From an uncultured Clostridium sp. (GTDB lineage Bacteria > Bacillota > Clostridia > Lachnospirales > Lachnospiraceae), in assembly GCA_900549235.1 (NCBI GenBank), contig URNT01000027.1, positions 1-45,739 of the forward strand: a DNA stretch of 45,739 nucleotides, given 5' to 3'. The notes below the pieces were generated by a model that was not told the DNA's origin, made no database searches, and saw nothing but the letters and a program-made list of their open reading frames with translations. The position numbers were made by a program, and so were the translations under genes. Position 1 is the stretch's first letter, and every line of letters begins with the position of its first letter. Shown here one piece after another: positions 1 through 7,916 of the stretch.

Positions 1-123
1 TAGATGTACCTGTCCTTTCTGAATGTTGTGTTTGGTGGTCGGTTTCGGGTTCTGGCCTGGAAGCGGAGGGGAACGCTCCGGCGGTGGTGATTTCTTCGTA
101 GTATCACATCCTTTCTGGGACTA

Positions 124-152
124 TTGAAGAAATTACAGGGTTATGATATTAT
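124..152 (+). promoter_or_regulatory. Candidate sigma-A promoter
   Basis: TTGAAG at 124-129, a 17-nt spacer and TATTAT at 147-152. It lies about 130 nt upstream of the small ORF at 283 and is the best match to a -35/-10 pair in this otherwise gene-free stretch. It is a sequence match only. Bases 1-120 hold nothing I recognise. Confidence 0.4.
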
Positions 153-282
153 CTAGGTGTTAAAAATTAAATAGTCATGGTTAGGATTGTTAGCTTGTGT
201 TTTCTCATGCAGCTCTGTCATGTACTCCCAACAACTTAAAAGTAGATTTCAGTGGAGATTTATAATATCAGGAGGTACGGTT

Positions 283-348
283 ATGACAATAATAACGACT
301 GTAAAAAGCATTATGGTGGGCAACGGAATTTCTGGGAATTTTTGCTAA
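283..348 (+). CDS. Possible 21-aa peptide with strong RBS
   Basis: I do not recognise this short ORF. It begins with ATG, is preceded at a good distance by AGGAGGT (about 270-276) and encodes 21 residues: a hydrophobic Thr/Ile/Val-rich first half, then a Gly/Asn-rich tail (GNGISGN) ending in Phe-Cys. A candidate promoter lies at 124-152 and several hairpins follow. It could be a leader peptide, a small secreted or signalling peptide, or the 5' end of a degraded gene. The ribosome binding site is the main support; no processing or transport gene lies beside it. Confidence 0.35.
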   Translation: MTIITTVKSIMVGNGISGNFC

Positions 349-426
349 AGTGTGCAGGGGCAGTGGGAAAAATTACGGCTGGCATGACATGAAGAATCCG
401 GGAGGGTCAAATCTCCAATTCCCATC

Positions 427-450
427 GGGGCTGTTTTCAGCCCCATTTAA
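427..450 (+). terminator. Hairpin, likely terminator of the small ORF
   Basis: GGGGCTG (427-433) pairs perfectly with CAGCCCC (438-444) across a TTTT loop and is followed by an AT-rich tail (ATTTAATTTT). It would end transcription from the 124-152 promoter. Confidence 0.5.
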
Positions 451-460
451 TTTTGAAACA

Positions 461-494
461 AAAAATAGACGCTCATTGTTGAACGTCTATTTTT
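461..494. terminator. Bidirectional terminator-like hairpin
   Basis: AAAAATAGACG (461-471) is the exact reverse complement of CGTCTATTTTT (484-494). The A-rich start and T-rich end let it work as an intrinsic terminator on either strand. It sits 17 nt after the previous hairpin. Confidence 0.55.
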
Positions 495-678
495 GGATGA
501 TATTGAGGTTTGCTGGTCTATCTTATAAAATCTGAATGTACTTCGATTGCATTTTTATTGCATTTTTTATTTTTTTTCACATAGATTTTAGTGGTTGATA
601 GTTCCTGAAAATGCCTTAAAATCAATGATTTTCACTTATATAGCATACTGTCTGTCTGGAGTTTGAGTGATAAACAGC

Positions 679-713
679 CCCCGGAAATGCTAATAAAATA
701 GGCATTTCCGGGG
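679..713. terminator. Strong hairpin downstream of the nucleoside phosphorylase
   Basis: CCCCGGAAATGC (679-690) pairs perfectly with GCATTTCCGGGG (702-713) around an AT-rich loop, followed on the plus strand by CCATTTTAT. It lies about 80 bp past the stop of the minus-strand phosphorylase gene and may end that operon; the T-tract is weak. The rest of 500-790 shows nothing else. Confidence 0.45.
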
Positions 714-791
714 CCATTTTATGTCCTTTGGCTCTATTATATGATAAATACTGGATTTTGGGCAGGCATCACGATACCTGCCTGATTTGCT

Positions 792-1574
792 TCACATAGC
801 AAGTCCACACTCAAAGGCAAGTACCATATATTTTTCTGCACGATCCAGACCATATAAATTCAAATCTCTGATTTCCCATGTATCAGAACTAAGATTATCT
901 GCCCCGTACAAAAATTGGATAAAAGGAATCTGCCTATATTTTGCAGCGGCCAACATGGAAGCGCATTCCATTTCTACAACCAGGCAGCCCTCCTGTCTGC
1001 GCTCTTGAATAAGGGGGAGAGTTTCCCTGTAAATAGCGTCTGAAGTCCATGTTTTCCCTTTTACATATGGATAACCATAACTTGATAAAACACTTTCCAA
1101 TATTTGGACAGAATGAGGATCTGCTTCGATTTCTGATGAGGGAGCTATATAATGATAACTTGTCCCCTCATCGCGGACAGCAGAAACAGGGATAATCATG
1201 TTGTTTTTTACTTTACCATCATCCAATACTCCGCAGGAGCCGAACAAAACAAACTTTTTGGCCCCCATAGCAATGATTTCTTCAAATCCAGCGACGCAGG
1301 CAGGCGCCCCCACTCTGGACAGATAGAAAGCAATATCTGTATCTTTATAACGGATTTTGTAAACGGGTATCATACCATTTGCGGTATACAGTTCTGCTAT
1401 CTTTTCGGTATTGTCCAGTGAAGCAAATTTTTGAATAATATTTTCTGAAAATGTGGAAACACATACCCCAGGGAAATTATCAATTTTTTTCGTTGTATCA
1501 GACGGGCTGAATAAGGCCGGTTCTGAAATTTCAGATTTTTGAAATATAGTAAGAAACGTTTGATTGTGTTCCAT
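792..1574 (-). CDS. Nucleoside phosphorylase (PNP/UDP family)
   Basis: This 260-aa protein has the layout of the PNP_UDP_1 superfamily, which splits nucleosides with phosphate into base and (deoxy)ribose-1-phosphate. Visible signatures are the glycine-rich strand FVLFGSCGVL in the middle and the VVEMECASM segment near residue 200, which in this family holds the Glu-Met-Glu that contacts the ribose. The C-terminal part after residue 225 looks divergent, so base specificity cannot be read. An AAGGGGG ribosome binding site precedes the ATG. The gene lies 25 bp downstream of the DUF3795 gene and is probably co-transcribed with it. The enzyme is cytoplasmic. A second, only distantly similar phosphorylase lies at 31978-32751. 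Confidence 0.8.
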   Translation of the reverse strand: MEHNQTFLTIFQKSEISEPALFSPSDTTKKIDNFPGVCVSTFSENIIQKFASLDNTEKIAELYTANGMIPVYKIRYKDTDIAFYLSRVGAPACVAGFEEIIAMGAKKFVLFGSCGVLDDGKVKNNMIIPVSAVRDEGTSYHYIAPSSEIEADPHSVQILESVLSSYGYPYVKGKTWTSDAIYRETLPLIQERRQEGCLVVEMECASMLAAAKYRQIPFIQFLYGADNLSSDTWEIRDLNLYGLDRAEKYMVLAFECGLAM

Positions 1575-1599
1575 TTTTCCCCCTTATATAGATTAAATG

Positions 1600-2142
1600 T
1601 TAACTGTGTTTGCGCAGCTTTAAAATGACATTTTTCTTCTTAACAGCTTCTTGAAGTAAACTGGCTGCATGAGCGGATTTTTCTTTTTGTGTGAGAGCTG
1701 AAGTATTCTCATCCAACTCGGATATGATGTTTTCTAAATCTTCTAATTCCAACAAATTGACCGCAATGCAGAACAATGTTTTCTTTCGTCCGTCATTATA
1801 AGCATTCAATAGATGATTTAACAGAACCTTCTTTCTCTGCTGTTCTGCTGAATAAAGTTCGATTCCCAGTTCCTTGAATTTTTCCATATCCTGCTTTTGA
1901 TGCTGGTGTGTGATAAAAGAATCAAATTCGTCTATGTTATTATATTTTTCACAAGGATAAATTTCACACTGGAAGCAATATTCTACATTCCCATGCTGCA
2001 AACTGCACTTTGCTATGGAACAGGCTTGGTTTCCTTCGCCGCCGCCGCAGCTGGGACAATATTGATTCAGGTTCATAGGGCATAAGGAGCAGTTCAAGCC
2101 GCATAAAGAAAAAAGCAAATGATTCCGTTGAAAATTCTTCAT
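1600..2142 (-). CDS. DUF3795-type cysteine-rich protein
   Basis: About 180 aa. The N-terminal half has cysteine pairs (CGLNCSLCPMN, CPSCGGG, CSIAKCSLQ, CFQCEIYPCEKY) of the kind found in DUF3795 proteins, likely a metal- or Fe-S-binding module. The C-terminal half is charged and helical. Function is unknown. I start at 2142 rather than at the longest ORF start (2292) because AGGAGAG lies just upstream of this ATG and the promoter at 2180-2208 falls inside the longer version. It leads the unit with the nucleoside phosphorylase, but a functional link is not obvious. Confidence 0.7.
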   Translation of the reverse strand: MKNFQRNHLLFSLCGLNCSLCPMNLNQYCPSCGGGEGNQACSIAKCSLQHGNVEYCFQCEIYPCEKYNNIDEFDSFITHQHQKQDMEKFKELGIELYSAEQQRKKVLLNHLLNAYNDGRKKTLFCIAVNLLELEDLENIISELDENTSALTQKEKSAHAASLLQEAVKKKNVILKLRKHS

Positions 2143-2179
2143 TACGTCTCTCCTGTGAAAGTGCGTTTTTGATACTTGC

Positions 2180-2208
2180 ATTCTAACATAACATAATAAA
2201 ATAAGCAA
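2180..2208 (-). promoter_or_regulatory. Sigma-A promoter of the DUF3795-phosphorylase unit
   Basis: Read on the minus strand: TTGCTT (2208-2203), a 17-nt spacer, TAGAAT (2185-2180). It is about 40 nt upstream of the chosen start at 2142, which supports that start. Confidence 0.6.
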
Positions 2209-2304
2209 ATAAGTGCTAAATAAAACCTGGAAACCGCCCCCATTTTCTGATAAAATAAATATCCACACACCTATAAAAAATAAAATCAACACCGAGGTAA
2301 AACT

Positions 2305-2625
2305 ATGGCATCAAGTAAAGAATATCTGCACTTCATTTTAGGACAGTTATCGGAATTAGAGGAAATCACATACCGGGCCATGATGGGAGAGTTTATTATC
2401 TACTATCGGGGGAAGATTGTGGGCGGGATTTATGATGACAGGCTGCTTGTAAAGCCGGTCCGTTCGGCAGTGTCTTATATGCCGGCAGCTTCTTATGAAC
2501 TGCCTTATGAGGGGGCGAAGGAAATGCTGCTGGTGGATGAGGTGGACAATAAGGAGTTTCTGACGGGCCTGTTTCAAGCCATGTATGCGGATCTGCCGGA
2601 ACCAAAACCGAAAAAGCAGAGATAG
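2305..2625 (+). CDS. TfoX/Sxy N-terminal domain protein
   Basis: This 106-aa protein matches the TfoX N-terminal domain: an early helix, then ITYRAMMGEFIIYYRGKIVGGIYDDRLLVKP, the pattern seen in small stand-alone TfoX-like proteins of Firmicutes. In Proteobacteria TfoX/Sxy controls competence; in clostridia the single-domain forms have no established role. It is divergent from the DUF3795 unit, with GAGG about 9 nt before the ATG. The protein ends in a basic tail (KPKKQR). Confidence 0.75.
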   Translation: MASSKEYLHFILGQLSELEEITYRAMMGEFIIYYRGKIVGGIYDDRLLVKPVRSAVSYMPAASYELPYEGAKEMLLVDEVDNKEFLTGLFQAMYADLPEPKPKKQR

Positions 2626-2670
2626 CCAAATCGCCGGTCCTGTGCTAAAATCAAATGGCAAAGATAAAAA

Positions 2671-2755
2671 CACAACGTAAGAGCCTCCATCTCTTACAGA
2701 GCCGGTAGGTAGTCCGGCCGCACCACTTTGGTGTAAGTAACCCTCCCTCCTTGTA
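2671..2755 (+). ncRNA. yjdF motif riboswitch
   Basis: The sequence upstream of the YjdF gene folds like the yjdF RNA. ACAA (2672-2675) closes with TTGT (2751-2754). A perfect 7-bp hairpin forms from GTAAGAG (2677-2683) and CTCTTAC (2691-2697). CCGG (2702-2705) pairs with CCGG (2714-2717), and CACCA/TGGTG forms a hairpin at 2721-2733, followed by a pyrimidine-rich CCCTCCCTCC. In Bacillus this RNA class senses azaaromatic compounds and controls yjdF. Identity is from memory of the motif and from gene context; a covariance search would settle it. Confidence 0.75.
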
Positions 2756-2913
2756 GCGTGTTTGAAAATTCATTCCTGCCATCTGCACGCCCCGCTTCGC
2801 GGCATATCCCGCCCGGATTCAGTCAGCGTAGCCCACTACGCCTCCTTCATCCGGCCGGAATCTTCCACAAAGTGTGACGCACAGCTGTCAGAAAGCAATT
2901 TTCAAACGCGCTA
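2754..2913. repeat. 160-bp inverted-repeat extragenic element (MITE-like)
   Basis: The 17-bp ends (2754-2770 and 2897-2913) are reverse complements with one mismatch. Inside are more palindromic blocks, including GCGTAG/CTACGC near 2837-2852 and a GC-rich CCCGCTTCGCGG. No ORF is present. It looks like a small non-autonomous mobile or palindromic extragenic element. Its left end overlaps the 3' end of the riboswitch, so it separates that RNA from the ribosome binding site of the gene at 2961. Confidence 0.6.
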
Positions 2914-2960
2914 GGGCCGTCCATTCTTTGTTCAGTACAATCATTTAAGGAGGAATTGTC

Positions 2961-3377
2961 ATGGACAAGGTATGGAGCAGACTGACTGTATTTTTTGAGG
3001 AGCCCTTCTGGGTAGGCGTTTTTGAGCGGGTATCGGAGGGAAAGCTATCTGTATGCAGAGTTACCTTTGGCGCGGAGCCCAAGGACTGCGAGGTAGATGA
3101 TTTTGTTCTGAAAAATTACAGCAGGCTCCGGTTTAGTCCAGCTGTGGCAGCTGATGTAAAGAAGGCGCCCCGCAGTCCAAAAAGGGTCCAGCGGGAGGTG
3201 CACAGGCAGGTACAGAATACCGGCATAGGCACAAAGTCTCAGCAGGCGCTGAAATTGCAGCAGGAGCAGTTGAAAACAGAACGCAGACGAGTGAACCGGG
3301 AACAGCGGGAAGCAGAGAAACAGCGGCAGTTTGAACTGAAACAGCAGAAAAGGAAGGAAAAGCACAGGGGCAGGTAA
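2961..3377 (+). CDS. yjdF: YjdF family protein (DUF2992)
   Basis: 138 aa. The N-terminal ~70 residues carry the YjdF pattern (RLTVFFEEPFWVGVFER, then CRVTFGAEP and DFVLKNYSRLRFSPAV). The C-terminal half is a long Lys/Arg/Gln/Glu-rich helix, also typical. Biochemical function is unknown; family members lie behind the azaaromatic-sensing yjdF riboswitch, suggesting a role in handling toxic aromatic compounds. AGGAGG precedes the ATG. A perfect 8-bp hairpin (GGGCAGGT/ACCTGCCC) spans the stop codon and may be a weak terminator. The inverted-repeat element between the riboswitch and this gene is unusual. Confidence 0.85.
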   Translation: MDKVWSRLTVFFEEPFWVGVFERVSEGKLSVCRVTFGAEPKDCEVDDFVLKNYSRLRFSPAVAADVKKAPRSPKRVQREVHRQVQNTGIGTKSQQALKLQQEQLKTERRRVNREQREAEKQRQFELKQQKRKEKHRGR

Positions 3378-3421
3378 GACCTGCCCTCAGGGCTCCGCTT
3401 GATTTATTTTTAAAATCCTCC

Positions 3422-3450
3422 TTGCATCTTCCAAAAAACTTGTATATAAT
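3422..3450 (+). promoter_or_regulatory. Sigma-A promoter of the 3603 gene
   Basis: TTGCAT (3422-3427), exactly 17 nt, then TATAAT (3445-3450). It would give a leader of about 145 nt in front of the start at 3603. Confidence 0.6.
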
Positions 3451-3602
3451 TGAAATTACAGATTCATTCACAGATCTGTCTGTGTGTCAGCACAGAAGGC
3501 GGGATCCATTCCGGAACCGCAGATTCCCATTTTTAAACCTGATTTGTACATTGACAACCACACAGGATATTTGGGCCTGTCCGTATATGGACGGAGGCAA
3601 TG

Positions 3603-4553
3603 ATGAAAAGGAAGGATTATTTTATTAGAAAAATGTATATAACCGCGATTGCGGCAGTATGCAGCACCCTGTGCTGGGCGGGTTCTGCGCAGGCAGAGGA
3701 TGAGAGCCGCATAACGGTCATACAGGAGCTGGAAGAAGGAGACCTGGAGGGGCTTAAGGCGCCAGAGCAGGAATACAGGGATGAGAACGGAGCAAGCTAC
3801 CGGCTGGATTCGTGGGATATACGTCAGATTCCCGGGGAGAAAAAAAGCCGCCAGGTGGAGCAGGAATGTTTTTATCAGGAGGTAGAGGGCGCCCAGGAGC
3901 TGCCATCCTCCATTCCCATTTCCTCAGAAGGAGAGGAGACTGCGGCGGGAAGGATCCCTTTAAAGGAGGCGCGGGTGGTAAAGGAGGTATGGAAGGACGA
4001 TTTTTCCATGCCGGTGACATTTCATTCTTATGGGGCAGACGGCTACCGGCTTGGAGAGCTTACTGTAGAAGGGGAGCAGGCGCTGGAGCAGGTGGCCCAG
4101 GCAGGACAGGCACTCCTTGGAGATCTGGGGCTGTCTGCCGGAGATTACAGGATCAACGGCCTGGTCTGGGATGGGGAGCCCTATATGGATGAAGGCGGGC
4201 AGCTGTGCCGGAGGGCAACTGCATTTGGGGAAAAATGTATCCGGGATTATGAGGCGCTGTACCAGGGAGAGATCAGCTGGACGGAGCCGGACCGGTATGA
4301 GCTGAAGGCCCAGTACCGGCTGGAACCGGTGGAAATGGCTCCGGAAAGCCAGGCGGAGCTTCCGGAGATGGTACAGGAGGAAGAAGCGCCGGTTACACTG
4401 TGGCAGCGGATCCGGAATGTGGTGATGATCACCATGGGGATCGGTATACTGGGTTTCATGGCAGGACTTGTGATTCTTTCTGCGGGCATGGAAAAACGGC
4501 GCAGGGAGCAGAGATACATTCCCTGCATGGAAGAACTGGAAACAGAAGGATAA
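3603..4553 (+). CDS. Secreted, membrane-anchored protein of unknown function
   Basis: I do not recognise this 316-aa protein. It has a signal peptide (basic start, hydrophobic core, likely cleavage after SAQA near residue 32). An acidic, Glu/Gln-rich extracellular region follows, then one transmembrane segment near residues 273-292 (MITMGIGILGFMAGLVIL) and a short basic cytoplasmic tail. The topology is type I: a large outside domain anchored at the C-terminus. Two ATGs are adjacent; I chose 3603 because it sits 5 nt after GGAGG (3593-3597), whereas 3600 leaves only 2 nt. It is monocistronic from the 3422 promoter. Confidence 0.65.
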   Translation: MKRKDYFIRKMYITAIAAVCSTLCWAGSAQAEDESRITVIQELEEGDLEGLKAPEQEYRDENGASYRLDSWDIRQIPGEKKSRQVEQECFYQEVEGAQELPSSIPISSEGEETAAGRIPLKEARVVKEVWKDDFSMPVTFHSYGADGYRLGELTVEGEQALEQVAQAGQALLGDLGLSAGDYRINGLVWDGEPYMDEGGQLCRRATAFGEKCIRDYEALYQGEISWTEPDRYELKAQYRLEPVEMAPESQAELPEMVQEEEAPVTLWQRIRNVVMITMGIGILGFMAGLVILSAGMEKRRREQRYIPCMEELETEG

Positions 4554-4723
4554 AGCAGAAAATGGAAGAGGCCCTGAAAAATTTGTGTGGAAATGGAAAA
4601 ATCAGGATACGCAATAACAAAGATTTCAGAAAATCTTTAAAAAAAAGACATAGTATTGTCACAGGTTTCGTAGTAATATGTAGCATATGTGTAAGGTGCA
4701 CATAGGAGAGGAGAGTAATATTT

Positions 4724-5569
4724 ATGAAAAAACATTATTTAGCGATTGCAATGATGTCCCTGGCACTGGGGATGACTGCCTGCTCATCCAAGCCGGCTGA
4801 GACCAGCGCGCCGGCAGAAACCTCGGCGTCTGCTGCTCAGACTGAGGAGAATCAGGAGGCAGCGGCATCGGCCGATACAGATGAGGCGGAGGAGGATTAT
4901 TTCTACGGCCTTGTAAGTGAGGCGGCAGAGGGAACCCTGACCGTGACCGCCGAAGATGGAACAGCAGCCAAATTTGATATTTCAGAGGCCACAGTTGAGG
5001 GCGTGGCAGAGACCGCTGGTGTAGGCGACGAGGTTGAGATCACCTTTGAGGGCACTCTGTCTGAGGATGTGACCAAGGCAAATGTAGTAGACATTATCAC
5101 CTCTGCCACGGCCGAAGAGGAGGCAGCTGCGGAAAATGACCTTACCATTACCGGCACCATCGAGGCCGCAGATGATAAAACCATTACCTTAAAGACAGAG
5201 GACGGCAGCTATGTCCTTAATTCCATCATTGCCCAGAAGGTGACAAAGGACGGCATCAAGGCAGGAGCTGAGGCAGATGTGACCTATTACGGCGACCTGG
5301 AGGATCCGGACGACCGCGCGGTAGCTACAAAGATTGTTACAGCTGACGCCAGAGATACAGAGGATGCCAAGATCAATACCCTGACCGGTACAGCCGCAGA
5401 GGTTGGCAGCGATTATGTGGTACTGGATACAGCTGACCCGGATAATACATTGTTTTCCTTTATTGGAACAGCAGGAATGTTTGACGGGGTGAATGTAGGA
5501 GATACAGTGACGGTGATCTATGAGGGAACCTTGACAGATAAGACCATCACAGCCGTTGGAATGAAGTAA
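4724..5569 (+). CDS. Lipoprotein with three related beta-rich repeats
   Basis: 281 aa, exported and lipid-anchored: signal peptide with lipobox GMTAC (Cys20), then an Ala/Ser/Thr/Glu-rich linker to about residue 60. The rest is three similar units of 65-75 aa, each with a GxVxEAxxxTLTVxxxDG-type start and a GDEVxITYEG-type end, at roughly 63-125, 138-210 and 220-281. Each looks like a small beta-barrel (OB-like) domain. Function is unknown. GGAGAGGAG lies upstream. The strongly acidic composition suggests a wall-exposed protein. Confidence 0.65.
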   Translation: MKKHYLAIAMMSLALGMTACSSKPAETSAPAETSASAAQTEENQEAAASADTDEAEEDYFYGLVSEAAEGTLTVTAEDGTAAKFDISEATVEGVAETAGVGDEVEITFEGTLSEDVTKANVVDIITSATAEEEAAAENDLTITGTIEAADDKTITLKTEDGSYVLNSIIAQKVTKDGIKAGAEADVTYYGDLEDPDDRAVATKIVTADARDTEDAKINTLTGTAAEVGSDYVVLDTADPDNTLFSFIGTAGMFDGVNVGDTVTVIYEGTLTDKTITAVGMK

Positions 5570-5585
5570 AAGAAAGTGATAAAAG

Positions 5586-5630
5586 ACAGCCAGAGCCGCC
5601 TGCCGGATCAGCAGGAGCTCTGGCTGTTGG
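5586..5630. terminator. Bidirectional terminator between convergent genes
   Basis: AGCCAGAG (5588-5595) pairs with CTCTGGCT (5618-5625), with further pairing inside (CCTGC/GCAGG). It lies between the stops of the lipoprotein and the aldo/keto reductase. On the minus strand it is followed by a T-rich run, so it can serve both. Confidence 0.65.
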
Positions 5631-5637
5631 TTTCTCT

Positions 5638-6489
5638 TTAGTCCTTGATTACAAAGGCGCTGCGAAGCATGGCCTCGATCCCGGGGGCTTCGGGATCATG
5701 GGAGGTTTTTCCAGTATCCAGCTGCTTCATTGCGTTCATTTCTTCATCGGTCAGTGTAAAGTCGAAAATATCGATATTTCCGGCAATCCGCTCCGAATTG
5801 CTGGATTTGGGAAGGACGATCAGGCCGTCCTGGGTCTCAAAGCGGAGCAGGATCTGTCCCGCATTTTTCCCATATTTTTCGGCAAGTCTGGTAACAGTAG
5901 GATTCTCAAGAAGCTCCTTGTTGGCGTGTCCCAGGGGATAGTAGCATTCCAGCTTTACATCATCCTTTTCCATCAGCTGGCGAAGGGGACGCTGCTGGCA
6001 GAAGGGATTGCACTCCACCTGGTTTACGGCCGGTTTTGTGGCGAACTGGGGAACAAACTGATTCCAGATTTTGGGTGTCATGTTGCTGACGCCGATGGAT
6101 TTTAAGATTCCCTGGGCTTTGGCCTCTTCCATGGCCTTCCAGGCACCGGCCACGTCTCCGTAGGGCTGGTGGATCAGATACAGATCAATATAGTCAAGTC
6201 CCAGCTTTCTCAATGACCTCTGGATCCCTCCTTTTGCCTGCTCATAGCCGTAATCCTGAAGCCAGAGCTTGCTTGTGACAAAAATCTTTTCTCTGGGAAT
6301 CCCGCTGTCACGAACTGCTTTTCCTACTTCTTCCTCATTAAAATAGGCGGCAGCTGTATCGATGTGGCGGTAGCCGGCTTTCAGTGCCTCGGATACGGCC
6401 TGGTAGGTAGAGCCGTCATTTGGGATCATAAAAACGCCGAAGCCGATGACCGGTATCTGATTGTTATCATTTAAACGAATGGTCTCCAT
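5638..6489 (-). CDS. Aldo/keto reductase
   Basis: 283 aa, the usual length for a monomeric NAD(P)H-dependent aldo/keto reductase of the 2,5-diketogluconate reductase type. The catalytic tetrad is visible: Asp44 and Tyr49 (HIDTAAAYFNEE), Lys74 (VTSKLWL) and His107 (YLIHQPYG). The cofactor-binding LPKSSNSERI is near residue 226. It reduces aldehydes or ketones; the substrate cannot be read. It is the last gene of the TetR-nitroreductase-AKR-AKR unit, 11 bp after the other reductase, to which it is a paralogue. Confidence 0.9.
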   Translation of the reverse strand: METIRLNDNNQIPVIGFGVFMIPNDGSTYQAVSEALKAGYRHIDTAAAYFNEEEVGKAVRDSGIPREKIFVTSKLWLQDYGYEQAKGGIQRSLRKLGLDYIDLYLIHQPYGDVAGAWKAMEEAKAQGILKSIGVSNMTPKIWNQFVPQFATKPAVNQVECNPFCQQRPLRQLMEKDDVKLECYYPLGHANKELLENPTVTRLAEKYGKNAGQILLRFETQDGLIVLPKSSNSERIAGNIDIFDFTLTDEEMNAMKQLDTGKTSHDPEAPGIEAMLRSAFVIKD

Positions 6490-6500
6490 ATGCTCCTCCT

Positions 6501-7358
6501 TTAATCATGTGCCTTAACTGAGTGTATCATTTGAACAAATGCCGGATCGAAATGATTTACAATGTCGCTCTTTCCAGTATCCAGCGCTTCTATTTTCTTC
6601 ATGTCCTCCTCATCCAGCTTAAAATCCCATATATCCATATTTTCCTGGATCCGCTCCTTGTGGACGGATTTGGGGATGACTGCGACTCCTCGGTCCACAT
6701 TCCAGCGGAGGGCGGTCTGAGCAGCTGTTTTTCCGTATTTTTTACCAATCTCTGTCAGCACAGGATGGGTAAAGATACCATGTCCGCCTTCGGCAAAGGG
6801 GCCCCAGGCCTCGCAGACAACGCCGTATTTTCTGGCTGTTTCAAGGGCAAGAGGCTGCTGGAAGAAGGGATGCAGCTCAATCTGGTTCACTGCCGGAGTC
6901 ACCTCAAAGGTCTCGCACAGATCTGCCAGAACGTGAGGATAGCTGTTGCACACGCCGATGGCCTTCAGCACGCCGGCCTTATAATTTTTCTCCATGACGT
7001 GGTAGGCGCCTGCATAATTTCCCATGGGCTGATGGAACAGATACAGGTCAATATAATCCATTCCCAGCTTGCGCAGGGAGGTGTCGATGGCAGTCTGCGG
7101 GTCATCATAATCCTGGACCCAGAGCTTGGTGGTGATAAATAAGTCCTCCCGCTTCACCAGGCCGCTGGAAATGGCTCTGCGGACCGCTGCGCCTACAGCC
7201 TCCTCATTGCCGTAAACCGCTGCGGTGTCGATGAGACGATAGCCCATTTCGATAGCGTTATAAACAGAAGCTTCGCATACAGAAGGGTCGGTTACCTGAA
7301 ATACGCCGAAGCCCTCCAGCGGCATGGAAATGCCATTGTTTAAAGTAATGTATTCCAT
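6501..7358 (-). CDS. Aldo/keto reductase (paralogue)
   Basis: 285 aa with an intact aldo/keto reductase tetrad: Asp44 and Tyr49 (LIDTAAVYGNEE), Lys78 (ITTKLWV) and His109 (YLFHQPMG), plus IPKSVHKERI for the cofactor phosphate. It is clearly related to the downstream gene, probably by duplication. It lies between the nitroreductase (19 bp upstream) and its paralogue. With the TetR regulator in front, the pair looks like an inducible carbonyl-detoxification set. Confidence 0.9.
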   Translation of the reverse strand: MEYITLNNGISMPLEGFGVFQVTDPSVCEASVYNAIEMGYRLIDTAAVYGNEEAVGAAVRRAISSGLVKREDLFITTKLWVQDYDDPQTAIDTSLRKLGMDYIDLYLFHQPMGNYAGAYHVMEKNYKAGVLKAIGVCNSYPHVLADLCETFEVTPAVNQIELHPFFQQPLALETARKYGVVCEAWGPFAEGGHGIFTHPVLTEIGKKYGKTAAQTALRWNVDRGVAVIPKSVHKERIQENMDIWDFKLDEEDMKKIEALDTGKSDIVNHFDPAFVQMIHSVKAHD

Positions 7359-7377
7359 AATTAAATGCCCCTTTCTA

Positions 7378-7890
7378 TTAAAGATAGGTTACTGTTTCAG
7401 ATAAAGGCTTTCTCTGGCTGTGGTTTGCCAGGGGCCCGGCACCCTCTGCCCCATATCCCAGATCAAGAAACATGAGGACCTCTTCATCTTCTGGTAAACC
7501 AAACTTCCGGGCGGTAATCTCCGGGTCAAAGAAGTTGATCCAGCAGCTTTCCACACCGGCATCTTTTGCAGCCAGCATCAGGTGGGCTGCCACAATGGTG
7601 GCGTCCTCTACGCCGGAATCCCGCTTATCTCCCGGATAGGTAAAGACCTGGTTCCGGTTAAAGGCAACCATGAGAACAGTGGGAGCGCCGTAGCGGCAGG
7701 GAGTTACCTGATCTACCTTCGCAAGTCCTTCCTCTGACTGTATCACATAAATATGCTGCTCCTGAAGGTTTTTGGCAGTAGGAGCCAGCCTTCCGGCTTC
7801 CAGAATGGTGTTTAACTGCTCTGGTGATACAGGACGGCTATCAAATTTTTTGCATGAATAACGATCTTTGATTACTTGTGAAAATTCCAT
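7378..7890 (-). CDS. Nitroreductase family protein
   Basis: 170 aa, a short FMN-dependent nitroreductase-fold protein. The start (VIKDRYSCKKFDSRPVS) and the RLAPTAKNLQEQ segment match the FMN-binding residues of the family. The tail contains MFLDLGYGAEGAGP and NHSQRKPL, typical of small NADH-dependent oxidoreductases. The substrate could be nitroaromatics, quinones or enones. It follows the TetR gene by 26 bp and shares its promoter. Confidence 0.85.
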   Translation of the reverse strand: MEFSQVIKDRYSCKKFDSRPVSPEQLNTILEAGRLAPTAKNLQEQHIYVIQSEEGLAKVDQVTPCRYGAPTVLMVAFNRNQVFTYPGDKRDSGVEDATIVAAHLMLAAKDAGVESCWINFFDPEITARKFGLPEDEEVLMFLDLGYGAEGAGPLANHSQRKPLSETVTYL

Positions 7891-7916
7891 TGAGATTTCC
7901 TCCTTCTAAATGGTGT

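Noticed and set aside
1..120. Partial coding region at the window start
   Set aside because: All plus frames have early stops or no recognisable sequence, so no product can be supported.
350..535. 61-codon open frame on the plus strand
   Set aside because: It runs through two perfect terminator-like hairpins, has no ribosome binding site and no recognisable domain.
4628..4660. Terminator after the 3603 gene
   Set aside because: AAAGATTT/AAATCTTT forms a hairpin, but on the plus strand it is followed by A rather than T, and the stem is all AT-rich.
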